Source: Caldivirga sp. MU80 (GTDB lineage: Archaea; Thermoproteota; Thermoprotei; Thermoproteales; Thermocladiaceae). From it: a stretch of 64,000 bases of DNA. Positions 17,014 to 25,596 of the stretch are shown here, piece after piece. The DNA is taken from contig NZ_LCTF01000009.1 in the NCBI RefSeq assembly GCF_001663375.1, forward strand, positions 1 through 64,000, given 5' to 3'. The position numbers were made by a program, and so were the translations under genes. Every line of letters begins with the position of its first letter. The stretch's first letter is position 1. Under the pieces are notes generated by a model. That model ran no database searches. It had not been told where the DNA came from and was given only the letters and a program-made list of their open reading frames with translations.

Positions 17014-17304
17014 ATGAATATGAATGATTTGATATGGATGGTTGACATAGTACTAGTGGTGGTTCAGACATTCATAGTGGCCCTAATACTCAGGGAATAC
17101 TTAGACACGGGCTTCACACCGGTGGGTAGGCTGCTCATCACGGCTGCATTCCTATTCCTAGTTCAAAGCATAGTTCTGTTATCCTCCTACTACTACTGGT
17201 GGGCTATACGCAACACTGATTACCACGTGGCCGTACCCTTATTAGCATCAACCCTGCTGAGCCTAATAGGGCTATACATGCTTTACAGAATAAGCAAACT
17301 ATGA
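17014..17304 (+). CDS. small membrane protein with three hydrophobic segments
   Basis: I do not recognise the family. The 96-residue product has three predicted membrane helices (about residues 8-26, 38-58 and 69-90) separated by short loops including an aromatic YYYWWAIRN stretch. A TTATATA box at 16981-16987 sits about 26 bases upstream of the ATG region, supporting expression. It lies directly after rps11 in the same direction but with its own promoter. A role as a small accessory membrane subunit is only a guess. Confidence 0.6.
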   Translation: MNMNDLIWMVDIVLVVVQTFIVALILREYLDTGFTPVGRLLITAAFLFLVQSIVLLSSYYYWWAIRNTDYHVAVPLLASTLLSLIGLYMLYRISKL

Positions 17305-17527
17305 GACGCCAGCGTGCTTAACCATACCCACCTACACCGGCATGTATGCTTAAATTACCCAACTACCTTAGGGTGGGTATTAACCCTTATGCCCATCCCT
17401 AATCCTATGGATATGCGCATTGCACGGCCTTACACCTTCCATGGGGGATGGCAGGTCTTGAGGGTTTATGGTTTAATTGTTGCCATTGGGAAAATAAACA
17501 AAAATCCGACGCAGGGGGTTTGGATTA

Positions 17528-18091
17528 ATGGATACTGGTAGGCCACGGTTACTAACCAGGAGGGTCCTCTTATACTACCTCCTAACATTCATACTACTGG
17601 CCCTGGGTGAGGCCTTGGGTTACCTACTGTCAATAAGTGGGATCAAGGTTATACCCAGTAGTGAGCTGCAGGAGTTGGAGCAGCTGGCCCAACATCCATC
17701 ACCCATGGTTATTTTTAGGCATAATTTAACGCTGAACCTACTAATGAACATACCGTTCATAGGACCAGTGATATATGTCTTCCTGATTGGGTTCACTGGA
17801 GCGGCGCTTGGCTACATAGTCGTCGCTAGGATGGGCTTAAGTATCATATATCTGATTGCGGCCTACGTGACCTCAGCTGTACTTCCACATGGCCTACTTG
17901 AATTATTCTCATACTCACTCTCAGCCTACAACTCTGTTGATGTCTCCGTGAACCTGATTAAACGCAGGTACATCGCTGCATCGCTAACTCACTGGGTGAT
18001 TAGGCTAGTAATCTCGATGGTGATACTATTCATAGCAGCCTACGTGGAATACATTGAGTTAACCATAGCGGGTGCCTTTGCTAATGTTTAA
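17528..18091 (+). CDS. stage II sporulation protein M / DUF95 family membrane protein
   Basis: SpoIIM/DUF95 proteins are multispanning membrane proteins; in archaea they often sit with ABC permease or RDD-type genes and their function is unknown. The 187-residue product has four to five hydrophobic helices and the family signature MNIPFIGPVIYVFLIGFTG followed by SAVLPHGLLELFS near residue 120, where the Pro-His-Gly-Glu residues are conserved. It overlaps the next permease-like gene by eight bases, so the three genes 17528-20323 form one transcription unit, probably a membrane complex. Confidence 0.8.
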   Translation: MDTGRPRLLTRRVLLYYLLTFILLALGEALGYLLSISGIKVIPSSELQELEQLAQHPSPMVIFRHNLTLNLLMNIPFIGPVIYVFLIGFTGAALGYIVVARMGLSIIYLIAAYVTSAVLPHGLLELFSYSLSAYNSVDVSVNLIKRRYIAASLTHWVIRLVISMVILFIAAYVEYIELTIAGAFANV

Positions 18092-18908
18092 TGTAATGCT
18101 CAGGTTTAGGGCGGTGTGGGTTATTTTAAGGGTGTTCACGGTAAGGTACCTACTCTTCTCCGTGGCGTCATCAATAGCCCTGGTGTCCATTGCCCTGGCT
18201 GGCCATATTGCGTTGCTTAACCAGCAGTACACAGGTGGCCTACTTAAGGTGCCCGTGGATTACGGCTTAGTTAAACTCGGCAACATGTCCATACCCTTCT
18301 ACGTCACTAATGCAGCCTACGCAAGCCTATACGGCATCAGTGTTAGGGGTAACGAGTGCATTGTTCTTGGGGAACTACCCCAACCAGTAGTTGGTGAATT
18401 AACTGAGGTTTTGAGGTGCGGCTCACTGGTCACTTACCCTGCGTATGGCTACTTAATGGTGGTTAAGCTAGGTGAACTGGGCAACGGCTCCAACGGAACC
18501 TTAATCATACCTAAGGACCCGGTCTCCTACTTCTCAACCGTACTAATGGGTAATGTGTCAGGCTTCACTTCACTGATGTACGTGGTGTTTTTGACAATAG
18601 TTGGTTTATCATCCACGTACCTATCCCTAAGCCACCTAGGCTACTTAACAGAGGCCTTCAGGAGACTTAGATTCATCATGGGTGGTGGGTTAGTTGAGGC
18701 AGTCTCCCACTTAACGGTGTTGGTGGTTTCATCTTACCTATTGGTGGCTACGCTTGAGGACTTAGCCCTTGGGTTGCTTTTAAGTAGGCAGAGCCTGGTT
18801 AGGTTTAGTTACGGGGCTCCACCATTAATGGTAATTGGGCAGTTAATCACCCTAATCACTCCAATGCTGATTGCGGTGGTTGCGTCGTGGAGGTTAAGCT
18901 CACGTTAA
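18084..18908 (+). CDS. permease-like membrane protein, partner 1
   Basis: The product (about 274 residues) has one N-terminal helix, an extracytoplasmic domain of about 115 residues with N-glycosylation-type sites (NGSNGT), and three to four C-terminal helices. This layout is that of FtsX/MacB-type ABC permeases, but no motif proves it and no ATPase gene is adjacent. ATG 18084 overlaps the DUF95 stop; GTG 18072 and ATG 18096 are alternatives. The stop TAATG overlaps a possible start of the next gene, indicating translational coupling. Confidence 0.6.
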   Translation: MFNVMLRFRAVWVILRVFTVRYLLFSVASSIALVSIALAGHIALLNQQYTGGLLKVPVDYGLVKLGNMSIPFYVTNAAYASLYGISVRGNECIVLGELPQPVVGELTEVLRCGSLVTYPAYGYLMVVKLGELGNGSNGTLIIPKDPVSYFSTVLMGNVSGFTSLMYVVFLTIVGLSSTYLSLSHLGYLTEAFRRLRFIMGGGLVEAVSHLTVLVVSSYLLVATLEDLALGLLLSRQSLVRFSYGAPPLMVIGQLITLITPMLIAVVASWRLSSR

Positions 18909-20323
18909 TGATGCTTAGGAGGACCCTGGTTCATGCATTACTTGCCTCGATACTCATAGGGCTCTTAACCTACGGCATAGCCCTACTTGCCTCACTGGCC
19001 TACGCTGGGTTAACCATGGTTAAGGCGCCCTTCGGCATGCACGCAATAACAAGTAACGGCTCATTAATGCCCTTCACAGGCATGGTACCCATGAGTCTCT
19101 CTTACGCCTTAAGCCAACTTGGGATTAGGAACACGCCCATTGTGATAGCCCTAGCCCTAGTCGATTACAGGTACGTGGTGATGGTGATGGGGTTAAATAA
19201 CATCACTGGGCCAGTCTGCATAGCCGGCTCCATTGTGGGTGTTAAACCTGGGTTACACTTACTCACGAGTTACGTTAGGCAAGTGACCGTGCCCATTTCA
19301 GTGGTGGTTAGGGGCAGTGAACCATTCCTCATGTGTAGCATCAACTACACCATGCCCCTCTCCAATGTTGGCTATGGCGCGGCGACAATGATACTTATCC
19401 CCAATGAATACTGGGGGAGGGTTGAGGGGTTGGTGAGGCGTGGGATCAACATAACAATAGTCAATACCCTTAATGAAACCGTAGACCTAAAGTATGGTTA
19501 CTTGGGCTTAGGCTATCTCGTAAATTATGGCCCAGTTAAGCCGGGGGTTAATATAGTGAACTTACCGCTGAACTACTACGTCATCTACGCTGTATTAAAT
19601 GGGACACCGATACCCATTGGCGAGGCTCCCAAGGAACTAACAATGACCATCAATCCCCCCTCAAAGCCTTCAAAGTTCACTAGGCAATGCACGTTAACTG
19701 TGAATTCACCCAGTGATGCCGAGGTCTCCGTGGTTAACGGTAGCGGCGTGGTCCTCATTATTAGGCCTGGGGGTAACTTTAACGTCACATTGCCGTGCGG
19801 TTCATATGTAGTAACCGCCTATAGGGGTGGTGAGTTCTTCACAACCAGGGTTAACATAACGGGAAGCACCGTTGTTAACGCATCGCTGGTGTCCTTTACC
19901 GGTGAGTTGGCCGGCATTGAGGGTAGTTACTCCGAGTACGCTAGATCTTACTTCAGGGGCCTTGAGATGCTTTACGCCAGTTTCGTAGTACTCCTTGCAG
20001 TGGCGGTTGGGCTTACCTCAGCTGGCCTATTAGGACTAGTCTCAATGATCAGGGTGATTGCCTGGGCCATTGGGCCTATAGCTAAGCCACTGCAGTACGT
20101 GGCTACCCTCGAATACGCTAGGCGGGTTGTATCAACATTCACGTTAATCCTAGCCTCAGTGATGTGCGTGGTCTCTTGGCTCATATACGGCATGTTGCTT
20201 AACATCCACACAATTCTAATAATCAGGCAACCTATGGAACTAAGCCCAGTGATAACGTTACCCACCGCCGTTGCGGTATCGCTTAGCGTATGGTTAACCC
20301 TAGTTACCTCATTGAGGTCTTGA
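18908..20323 (+). CDS. permease-like membrane protein with large external domain, partner 2
   Basis: The 471-residue protein has an N-terminal membrane helix, an external domain of about 300 residues rich in Asn-X-Ser/Thr sites, and three C-terminal helices. Inside the external part, residues about 250-320 (TLTVNSPSDAEVSVVNGSG, then GSYVVTAYRGGEFF) look like a PEGA-type beta domain. The topology again recalls FtsX/MacB-like permeases. ATG 18908 shares bases with the previous stop; GTG 18887 is an alternative. It probably forms a heterodimer with the upstream permease-like protein and the DUF95 protein, but the transported or regulated substrate is unknown. Confidence 0.6.
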   Translation: MMLRRTLVHALLASILIGLLTYGIALLASLAYAGLTMVKAPFGMHAITSNGSLMPFTGMVPMSLSYALSQLGIRNTPIVIALALVDYRYVVMVMGLNNITGPVCIAGSIVGVKPGLHLLTSYVRQVTVPISVVVRGSEPFLMCSINYTMPLSNVGYGAATMILIPNEYWGRVEGLVRRGINITIVNTLNETVDLKYGYLGLGYLVNYGPVKPGVNIVNLPLNYYVIYAVLNGTPIPIGEAPKELTMTINPPSKPSKFTRQCTLTVNSPSDAEVSVVNGSGVVLIIRPGGNFNVTLPCGSYVVTAYRGGEFFTTRVNITGSTVVNASLVSFTGELAGIEGSYSEYARSYFRGLEMLYASFVVLLAVAVGLTSAGLLGLVSMIRVIAWAIGPIAKPLQYVATLEYARRVVSTFTLILASVMCVVSWLIYGMLLNIHTILIIRQPMELSPVITLPTAVAVSLSVWLTLVTSLRS

Positions 20324-20406
20324 CCCCATTGCCCAGCGGTATGGGGTAGGCTGATAACTAGTTCATTGGCGCAATACTATAATACACCCAACACCTGCTA
20401 CTACAT

Positions 20407-22017
20407 ATGAGTTCGGGGGCAATATCTGTCCTGGAGATGAGGGTGCTGGACGCCAATACGGTGTACCTTGGTATAGACAGTAGGATACTTATGGAGAACG
20501 CCGGTAGGGGTGTTGCTCAAGTTGTTCTGTCGAAGTGGCCTGAGGCCAAGAGGATCCTGGTGGTGGCTGGTTTAGGCAACAATGGTGGTGATGGTATTGT
20601 GGCCAGTAGGTACCTGTACAATTCAGGTAGGGAGGTTGTGGTTATACTTCTAGGCAAGGTGAGTGACCTAACCGAGGAGCCGGCTGCCACGAACCTTAAA
20701 ATATGCCTAAACCTACTGGGCTGCAGGATACTTGAGGCTAGGGATGAGATTGAGCTGCTGGCTTACCAGGACTACTTCGTTAAGTGGGCTGACGTCATCA
20801 TTGACGCCGTCTTCGGCATTGGGATTAGGGGTAGGATTAGGCAACCGGCCTCAGCGGCCATAGACCTAATGAACATGTCCAAGGCGCCTAAGGTGGCCGT
20901 CGATGTGCCATCAGGCATGGATCCGGATACTGGTGAGGTCACTGATAAGGCGGTTAAGGCTGATGTAACGGTCACCATGCATAGGGCCAAGAGGGGCCTG
21001 GTGACTGAGGGTGCTAAGCAGTACGTGGGTGAGTTAGTGGTCGTGGACATTGGGATACCTAGGGAGGCGGAGTTGATAGTGGGCCCAGGCGACCTACTTC
21101 ACTTAAACTACGCCAGGCGACCTGACTCGAAGAAGGGTGACTTCGGTAGGATAGCAATAATAGGGGGCTCCAGGGAGTATACGGGTGCAATAGCCTTAAC
21201 AGCCCTGGCTTCACTGGTTACTGGGGCGGATTTACCAATAGTCTACGCTCCCCATGAGGTTGCCCACGACATTAGGTCCCAGACGCCCAACCTAATAGCC
21301 GTACCCCTTGAGGGTGAGGTGCTTAGCAGGGATAACGTGGGGCCTGTGCTTAAGGGTATTGAGAGGGCTAATGTGGTTGCCATTGGGCCTGGGCTTGGGC
21401 TTGAGAGGGAGACGATGGAGGCGGTCTACATTATACTTGAGGCAGCGGGTAAACTGGGTAAGAGGGTTGTTATTGATGCGGATGCCATAAAGGCGATTGG
21501 GGCTGGTAAGAGACTTAACCTACTTAGGCAGGGCATGGTGCTAACCCCACATGCAGGCGAGTTGAGGGAGTTAATTGGGGTTGAGGTGCCTAAGGCGACA
21601 CCACTGGAGCTTGGTCAATGGCTAACTGAGCAGGTCTCAAGGTGCTGCCAGGGGAGCGTGGTGCTACTTAAGGGTAACGTGGACGTCATTAGCGATGGCT
21701 CAAGGTTCAAGCTTAACATGACGGGTAACCCAGGTATGACAGTCGGGGGTACGGGTGACGTGTTAACTGGGGTGCTGGCGACAATGCTGCATAGGGTTAA
21801 TGACCCATTTGAGGCGGCCGCCATAGCGGCATTCGTAACTGGTGCGGCAGGCGACTTAGCCGCCTTGGAGTTGGGCTACCACATAACTCCACTCGATGTG
21901 GTCAACAAGATACCCAAGGTCTTCTCTATATTCAAAAACTCCAAGGAGGTGGTTAAGGAGGCCATACATAAACCCCTAAGGGAATACCTAAGTAGACGTG
22001 GACTACTTAACGGATAA
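20407..22017 (+). CDS. nnr: bifunctional NAD(P)H-hydrate epimerase / ADP-dependent NAD(P)H-hydrate dehydratase
   Basis: This fused enzyme repairs hydrated NAD(P)H. Residues about 1-215 form the YjeF-N epimerase (GLGNNGGDGIVASRYLYNSG, DVPSGMDPDTGEV); residues about 225-520 form the ribokinase-like dehydratase with GDFGRIAIIGGS, AIGPGLGLE, LTPHAGELREL and the anion-hole/catalytic NPGMTVGGTGDVLTGV. Both halves are complete and the 536-residue length is typical. A CTATAATAC element lies 26 bases before ATG 20407, consistent with a leaderless transcript. It is monocistronic. Confidence 0.95.
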   Translation: MSSGAISVLEMRVLDANTVYLGIDSRILMENAGRGVAQVVLSKWPEAKRILVVAGLGNNGGDGIVASRYLYNSGREVVVILLGKVSDLTEEPAATNLKICLNLLGCRILEARDEIELLAYQDYFVKWADVIIDAVFGIGIRGRIRQPASAAIDLMNMSKAPKVAVDVPSGMDPDTGEVTDKAVKADVTVTMHRAKRGLVTEGAKQYVGELVVVDIGIPREAELIVGPGDLLHLNYARRPDSKKGDFGRIAIIGGSREYTGAIALTALASLVTGADLPIVYAPHEVAHDIRSQTPNLIAVPLEGEVLSRDNVGPVLKGIERANVVAIGPGLGLERETMEAVYIILEAAGKLGKRVVIDADAIKAIGAGKRLNLLRQGMVLTPHAGELRELIGVEVPKATPLELGQWLTEQVSRCCQGSVVLLKGNVDVISDGSRFKLNMTGNPGMTVGGTGDVLTGVLATMLHRVNDPFEAAAIAAFVTGAAGDLAALELGYHITPLDVVNKIPKVFSIFKNSKEVVKEAIHKPLREYLSRRGLLNG

Positions 22018-22212
22018 TAGCAACTTAAACATGGCCTTAAAGGGGGTCATTTAATTTTTAATCTAAGGTCTACTACAGACTAGGTAGGAATCTTTATCAT
22101 TCCTATTGCCAGTAGTATATGCCTTTTAACCTAATACACCTAGCCACTTAACAGCGTCCTCAATGTGCACCTCAGGTCTAGGTGGGTTATTCATGGAAAG
22201 ACCGTGAAGTAC

Positions 22213-22728
22213 TTAGGATCCCCTTGTTAATAGGTCTAATAGTGCCTTCCTTAGGCTTTCATTGTTTAGGTATGCGCTTGTTAAGGCTTCGTCGTACTTA
22301 CCCTCAACGTACACTGAATCATTCTCCACAGTTACGTTAAACCACTTCACCTCGAAGGGTTCATCAGGCATGGTGCTTAGTAACTTCTCGTAAATCCTCT
22401 TAGTGACCCTCAGGGTAACAATGTCAATCAGGTTCATGTTGATTTTAGCCATGTATTGGCCGGGGTTGTACATGGGTATGAGTACGTAATCCCTGAAGCG
22501 CATCTTGAATCCACCTTCAAGGTCACTTATGGCCTTGTTAATCCACTCAATATCATAGCTTATTATCCTCTTAATGTCCTGGTATGGTATAGGCTTTAAA
22601 CTACCATTCCCGGATCCCCCACCCTTAAACGACTTGATTAAGCTAACCTTAGCTAAGGCATCAACTCTACCTATCAAATAAGCCTCAATCCAAAGATCCC
22701 CCCTAATCCTGTAGAATGGTATCAGCAT
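22213..22728 (-). CDS. hypothetical protein, 171 aa
   Basis: I do not recognise the family. The soluble 171-residue protein starts MLIPFYRIRGDLWIEAYL, has a Gly-rich linker (KGGGSGNGS, about residues 35-43) and then helices and strands ending in LRKALLDLLTRGS. The N-terminal IPFYRI..LWIEAYLIG and YVLIPMYNPGQY repeat a similar pattern, suggesting two related strands. A 16-bp perfect palindrome at 22740-22755 contains a TTTAA box about 26 bases upstream of its ATG. It is divergent from the GH116 gene. Confidence 0.6.
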   Translation of the reverse strand: MLIPFYRIRGDLWIEAYLIGRVDALAKVSLIKSFKGGGSGNGSLKPIPYQDIKRIISYDIEWINKAISDLEGGFKMRFRDYVLIPMYNPGQYMAKINMNLIDIVTLRVTKRIYEKLLSTMPDEPFEVKWFNVTVENDSVYVEGKYDEALTSAYLNNESLRKALLDLLTRGS

Positions 22729-22739
22729 TAATTAGGGGG

Positions 22740-22755
22740 TTTAAGCCGGCTTAAA
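22740..22755. promoter_or_regulatory. 16-bp perfect palindrome between divergent genes
   Basis: TTTAAGCCGGCTTAAA is a perfect 16-bp palindrome just upstream of the minus-strand gene at 22728. Its right arm doubles as a TATA-like box at the correct distance for that gene. It could be an operator; the binding protein is unknown. Confidence 0.4.
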
Positions 22756-22815
22756 TTGATTATTCAAATCGACGGGCAATAAATGCATATATACCGGTAT
22801 CCAATTGGGTATTTA

Positions 22816-24798
22816 ATGGACGTGAGTGGTAGGGAACTTAACAGTGGCATGCCACTAGGCGGTATAGGTGCAGGCGCAATTGAGTTCTTCCCAGATTTAA
22901 CCATAGGCAACGTGACCATAATGAACAACTGGCTCAACCCAATTAAAGTTGTTAGGGGTTTCCACGTAGTCCTACTTGAGGATGAGCCACTGTTCCTCCA
23001 GCTAAACCCAGGTAAGCACGTGGAGGTTAAACCCAGGTATAGGCATGTTGACAGGATTAACGTCGAGGCGCAGTACCCTAGGATAAGGTACGTGTTCACT
23101 GGCCTACCCATCAGTGAGGTGGAGTTCTACACACCCATCGTTAAGGGTAATGTAAAGGATTCGTCACTACCCCTAATAGTGGCGAGGGTTAGGGGTAGTG
23201 GGACAGTGGCATTCTCCTTCCCAAACATAGTGGGGAGTAGGAGGTGGGGTAGGGTTAACTACTCCGTTAAGGGTAAGGTCAATGGGGTCCTCTTCAGGAA
23301 CCTAAGGTCACTCCAAAGTGACCCAGCCTACGGCGAGGTCTTCATAGGGTGTGAGGGCTGCAGCACATATTCAGGCTACCCATACTGGATACCTACCGTG
23401 GGGGGCATGACGGAGGATATATCAGTGTTCAGTAGGTTAAGTAAGTTGAGTGATGAGGGTAGGTACACCATTAAGCCCTACGCAAGGGAGGAGATTGCCG
23501 GTATAGTGTGGAAGAGGGTTGATGGGGAAGCCTTGTTCTTCATAACCTGGTTCTTCAACTCAAGGCCGCATCACTACCCCTACGGGCATTATTACGAGAA
23601 CTTCTTCAACTCAGCCGTTGAGGTAGCTGAGTACGCCCTGGAGAACTCTGAACACCTAAGGCCACTTGACATTGACATAGACGGCTGGTTAAGGGATGCT
23701 GTGTTGAACAGCCTATACATCCTCTCATCATCAACCTGGTTGACTAAGGATGGTAGGTTGGCTGTCTACGAGTCCTTATCCATAGCACCGCTCATGAACA
23801 CCATAGGCTCAATGACATGGGATGGCTTATCCTTCGCCCTCCTAGACCTATACCCAGAATTGGTTATCAAAATGGATGAGCTCTTCGGTTTCTATATACG
23901 CAATGGCGAGGTTCCGCATGACCTAGGTGAGGAGAGCATAGAGGATCCAATATACGGCGCATCCTTCATGTACCCATGGAATGACTTGGGGAGTACCTGG
24001 GTCCTCATGATCTATAGGGATTACGTGTTCACGGGGTCCATTGAACTGCTTAGGAGGAACTTCAAGAGGATGAGGGAGGTTATTGATTGGTTAATGGGAA
24101 AGGATCACGATGGGGACTGCATCCCAGACTCAAGGGGTGGGTTCGACAACTCCTACGATGGTACCAACATGTACGGCGCCTCATCTTACGTGGCCTCACT
24201 GTTCCTGTGCGCAATCCAAGCCCTATTGAAGTCCGCTGAGGTGCTTGGTGTCAAGCTGCCTGGTAAGTATGTGGAGTGCCTCAGGAGAGGTAGGGATGTC
24301 CTCAACTCCCTATGGAATGGGAGGTACTTCATAGCCTGGAGGTCAAGGGATGGTTCAGCCAATGAATCATGCATGAACAGTCAGGTCCTTGGGCAATTCT
24401 GGTGCGACATGCTTAAGCTACTCCCAATTGTTGATGATGATAAGCTTAAGTCGGCTTTAAGGTCAATATACGAGCTTAACCACAAGCCCTCCCCATACTG
24501 CCTAGCCAACTCCGTTAAGCCTGATGGGACCGTGGACTTATCCTCAGGTCAAATGAGGTCCTGTTGGCCTAGGGTAAGCTTCACGGTAGCCGCCCACATG
24601 GTGCTTAGGGGTATGGTTAACGAGGGGCTTGAGGTGGCTAAGAAGGAGTGGGAGACAATAGCCAGGCTGGATCCGTGGAACCAAAGCTCAAGGATAGACG
24701 CAGTGGAGGGTAGGAATGTGGGCCTCGACCACTACATAGGGAGCGCCTCACCCTACCTACTCTACATGGCTATGAAATACGTAAACAAGGCCCAATGA
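22816..24798 (+). CDS. GH116 glycosidase (GBA2 / SSO1353-like beta-glucosidase/xylosidase)
   Basis: Glycoside hydrolase family 116 includes human GBA2 and the Sulfolobus beta-glucosidase/beta-xylosidase SSO1353. The N-terminal beta domain starts ELNSGMPLGGIGAGAIEFF, the family start motif; the C-terminal (alpha/alpha)6 domain carries the likely nucleophile Glu in VYESLSIAPLMNTIG and the acid/base Asp region GGFDNSYDGTNMYGASSY. The length of 660 residues suits the archaeal, signal-less subgroup. ATG 22816 lies 26 bases after a CATATATAC box (22787-22795), so I reject ATG 22783. A GntR-type regulator gene follows convergently and may control sugar use. Confidence 0.88.
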   Translation: MDVSGRELNSGMPLGGIGAGAIEFFPDLTIGNVTIMNNWLNPIKVVRGFHVVLLEDEPLFLQLNPGKHVEVKPRYRHVDRINVEAQYPRIRYVFTGLPISEVEFYTPIVKGNVKDSSLPLIVARVRGSGTVAFSFPNIVGSRRWGRVNYSVKGKVNGVLFRNLRSLQSDPAYGEVFIGCEGCSTYSGYPYWIPTVGGMTEDISVFSRLSKLSDEGRYTIKPYAREEIAGIVWKRVDGEALFFITWFFNSRPHHYPYGHYYENFFNSAVEVAEYALENSEHLRPLDIDIDGWLRDAVLNSLYILSSSTWLTKDGRLAVYESLSIAPLMNTIGSMTWDGLSFALLDLYPELVIKMDELFGFYIRNGEVPHDLGEESIEDPIYGASFMYPWNDLGSTWVLMIYRDYVFTGSIELLRRNFKRMREVIDWLMGKDHDGDCIPDSRGGFDNSYDGTNMYGASSYVASLFLCAIQALLKSAEVLGVKLPGKYVECLRRGRDVLNSLWNGRYFIAWRSRDGSANESCMNSQVLGQFWCDMLKLLPIVDDDKLKSALRSIYELNHKPSPYCLANSVKPDGTVDLSSGQMRSCWPRVSFTVAAHMVLRGMVNEGLEVAKKEWETIARLDPWNQSSRIDAVEGRNVGLDHYIGSASPYLLYMAMKYVNKAQ

Positions 24799-24808
24799 AT
24801 TATGTTCC

Positions 24809-25468
24809 TTAAAAGTAGTAGGGTAATACGTTGTTCTTAACGTACTCCAGCACGTTTTGCTCGTGGGTGAGCATTTTAATGAAGGCGGCGTCGGCGTTTC
24901 TGGCTGCTATGGTCTCGTAGACTTCCCCATGCTCCTTAGTCTCCTCAAGTCTCCTACTGTAGCTTGTAAATATGTTAACTCTGACTATCTTTAACTTAAG
25001 CCTAATCTGCTTAAGCACACTTGATATGACTTTATTGCCGCTGGCCTCGGCCACTAGTTCATGGAATTCGCCGTTTAGGTCAGCTAGCTTAATGGGGTTT
25101 GGGTTAGGTTGCATGACCTCAACCTTTATGGCCTCAATTATGCTGTTCATCCTGGCTAGCTGCTCGTCAGTGGCTCTTTGAGCTGCTAACCTGGCCGCCA
25201 TGGCCTCAAGGGGTATCCTGGCCTCGTACAGCTGGATAACATCCTCCTTGGTTATCGGGGTAACCACGTAACTCCTCCTATCCTTAATAACAAACCCCTC
25301 CTTCTCAAGCCTAGCCAAGGCCTCCCTAACAGGGGTTCTACTTGCACCTATCATTGATGCTACCTTATCTTCCCTAAGTATCTGCCCTGGCTTAAATTTC
25401 CCCTGGATTATTGCGTTTAACAGCTCCTCATATACCTTATCCACCAGTAGCCTAGTCTCCATAATCAC
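24809..25468 (-). CDS. GntR-family transcriptional regulator, FadR/FCD subfamily
   Basis: An N-terminal winged helix (residues about 5-72: VYEELLNAIIQGKFKPGQILREDKVASMIGASRTPVREALARLEKEGFV) is joined to an all-helical FCD ligand-binding domain (about 78-215), where ELNGEFHELVAEAS-like LNGEFHELVAEASG and EETKEHGEVYETIAARN hold the usual metal-binding Asp/His positions. FCD regulators typically sense sugar acids or carboxylates. GTG 25468 is 26 bases from TTATAAAT, and a 10-bp palindrome (25471-25480) lies right at the start site, suggesting autorepression. The target genes are unknown; the GH116 gene is adjacent. Confidence 0.9.
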   Translation of the reverse strand: MIMETRLLVDKVYEELLNAIIQGKFKPGQILREDKVASMIGASRTPVREALARLEKEGFVIKDRRSYVVTPITKEDVIQLYEARIPLEAMAARLAAQRATDEQLARMNSIIEAIKVEVMQPNPNPIKLADLNGEFHELVAEASGNKVISSVLKQIRLKLKIVRVNIFTSYSRRLEETKEHGEVYETIAARNADAAFIKMLTHEQNVLEYVKNNVLPYYF

Positions 25469-25470
25469 CT

Positions 25471-25480
25471 AGGTATACCT
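25471..25480. promoter_or_regulatory. candidate GntR operator (AGGTATACCT)
   Basis: A perfect 10-bp palindrome lies between the TATA box (about 25490-25497) and the start codon of the GntR gene, covering the expected transcription start. Its GTATAC core resembles GntR-family operators. Autoregulation is inference. Confidence 0.45.
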
Positions 25481-25596
25481 CTCAGTGTATTTATAAGTTT
25501 ATTTTTCGTTAAAGGGTCCTGGACTTTAACTTAGGCATTAAGGCCGCTGCGGATTTTAGGGAAAGCTTTTTAAAGGTTTCCGATATCGGTGGCGCT

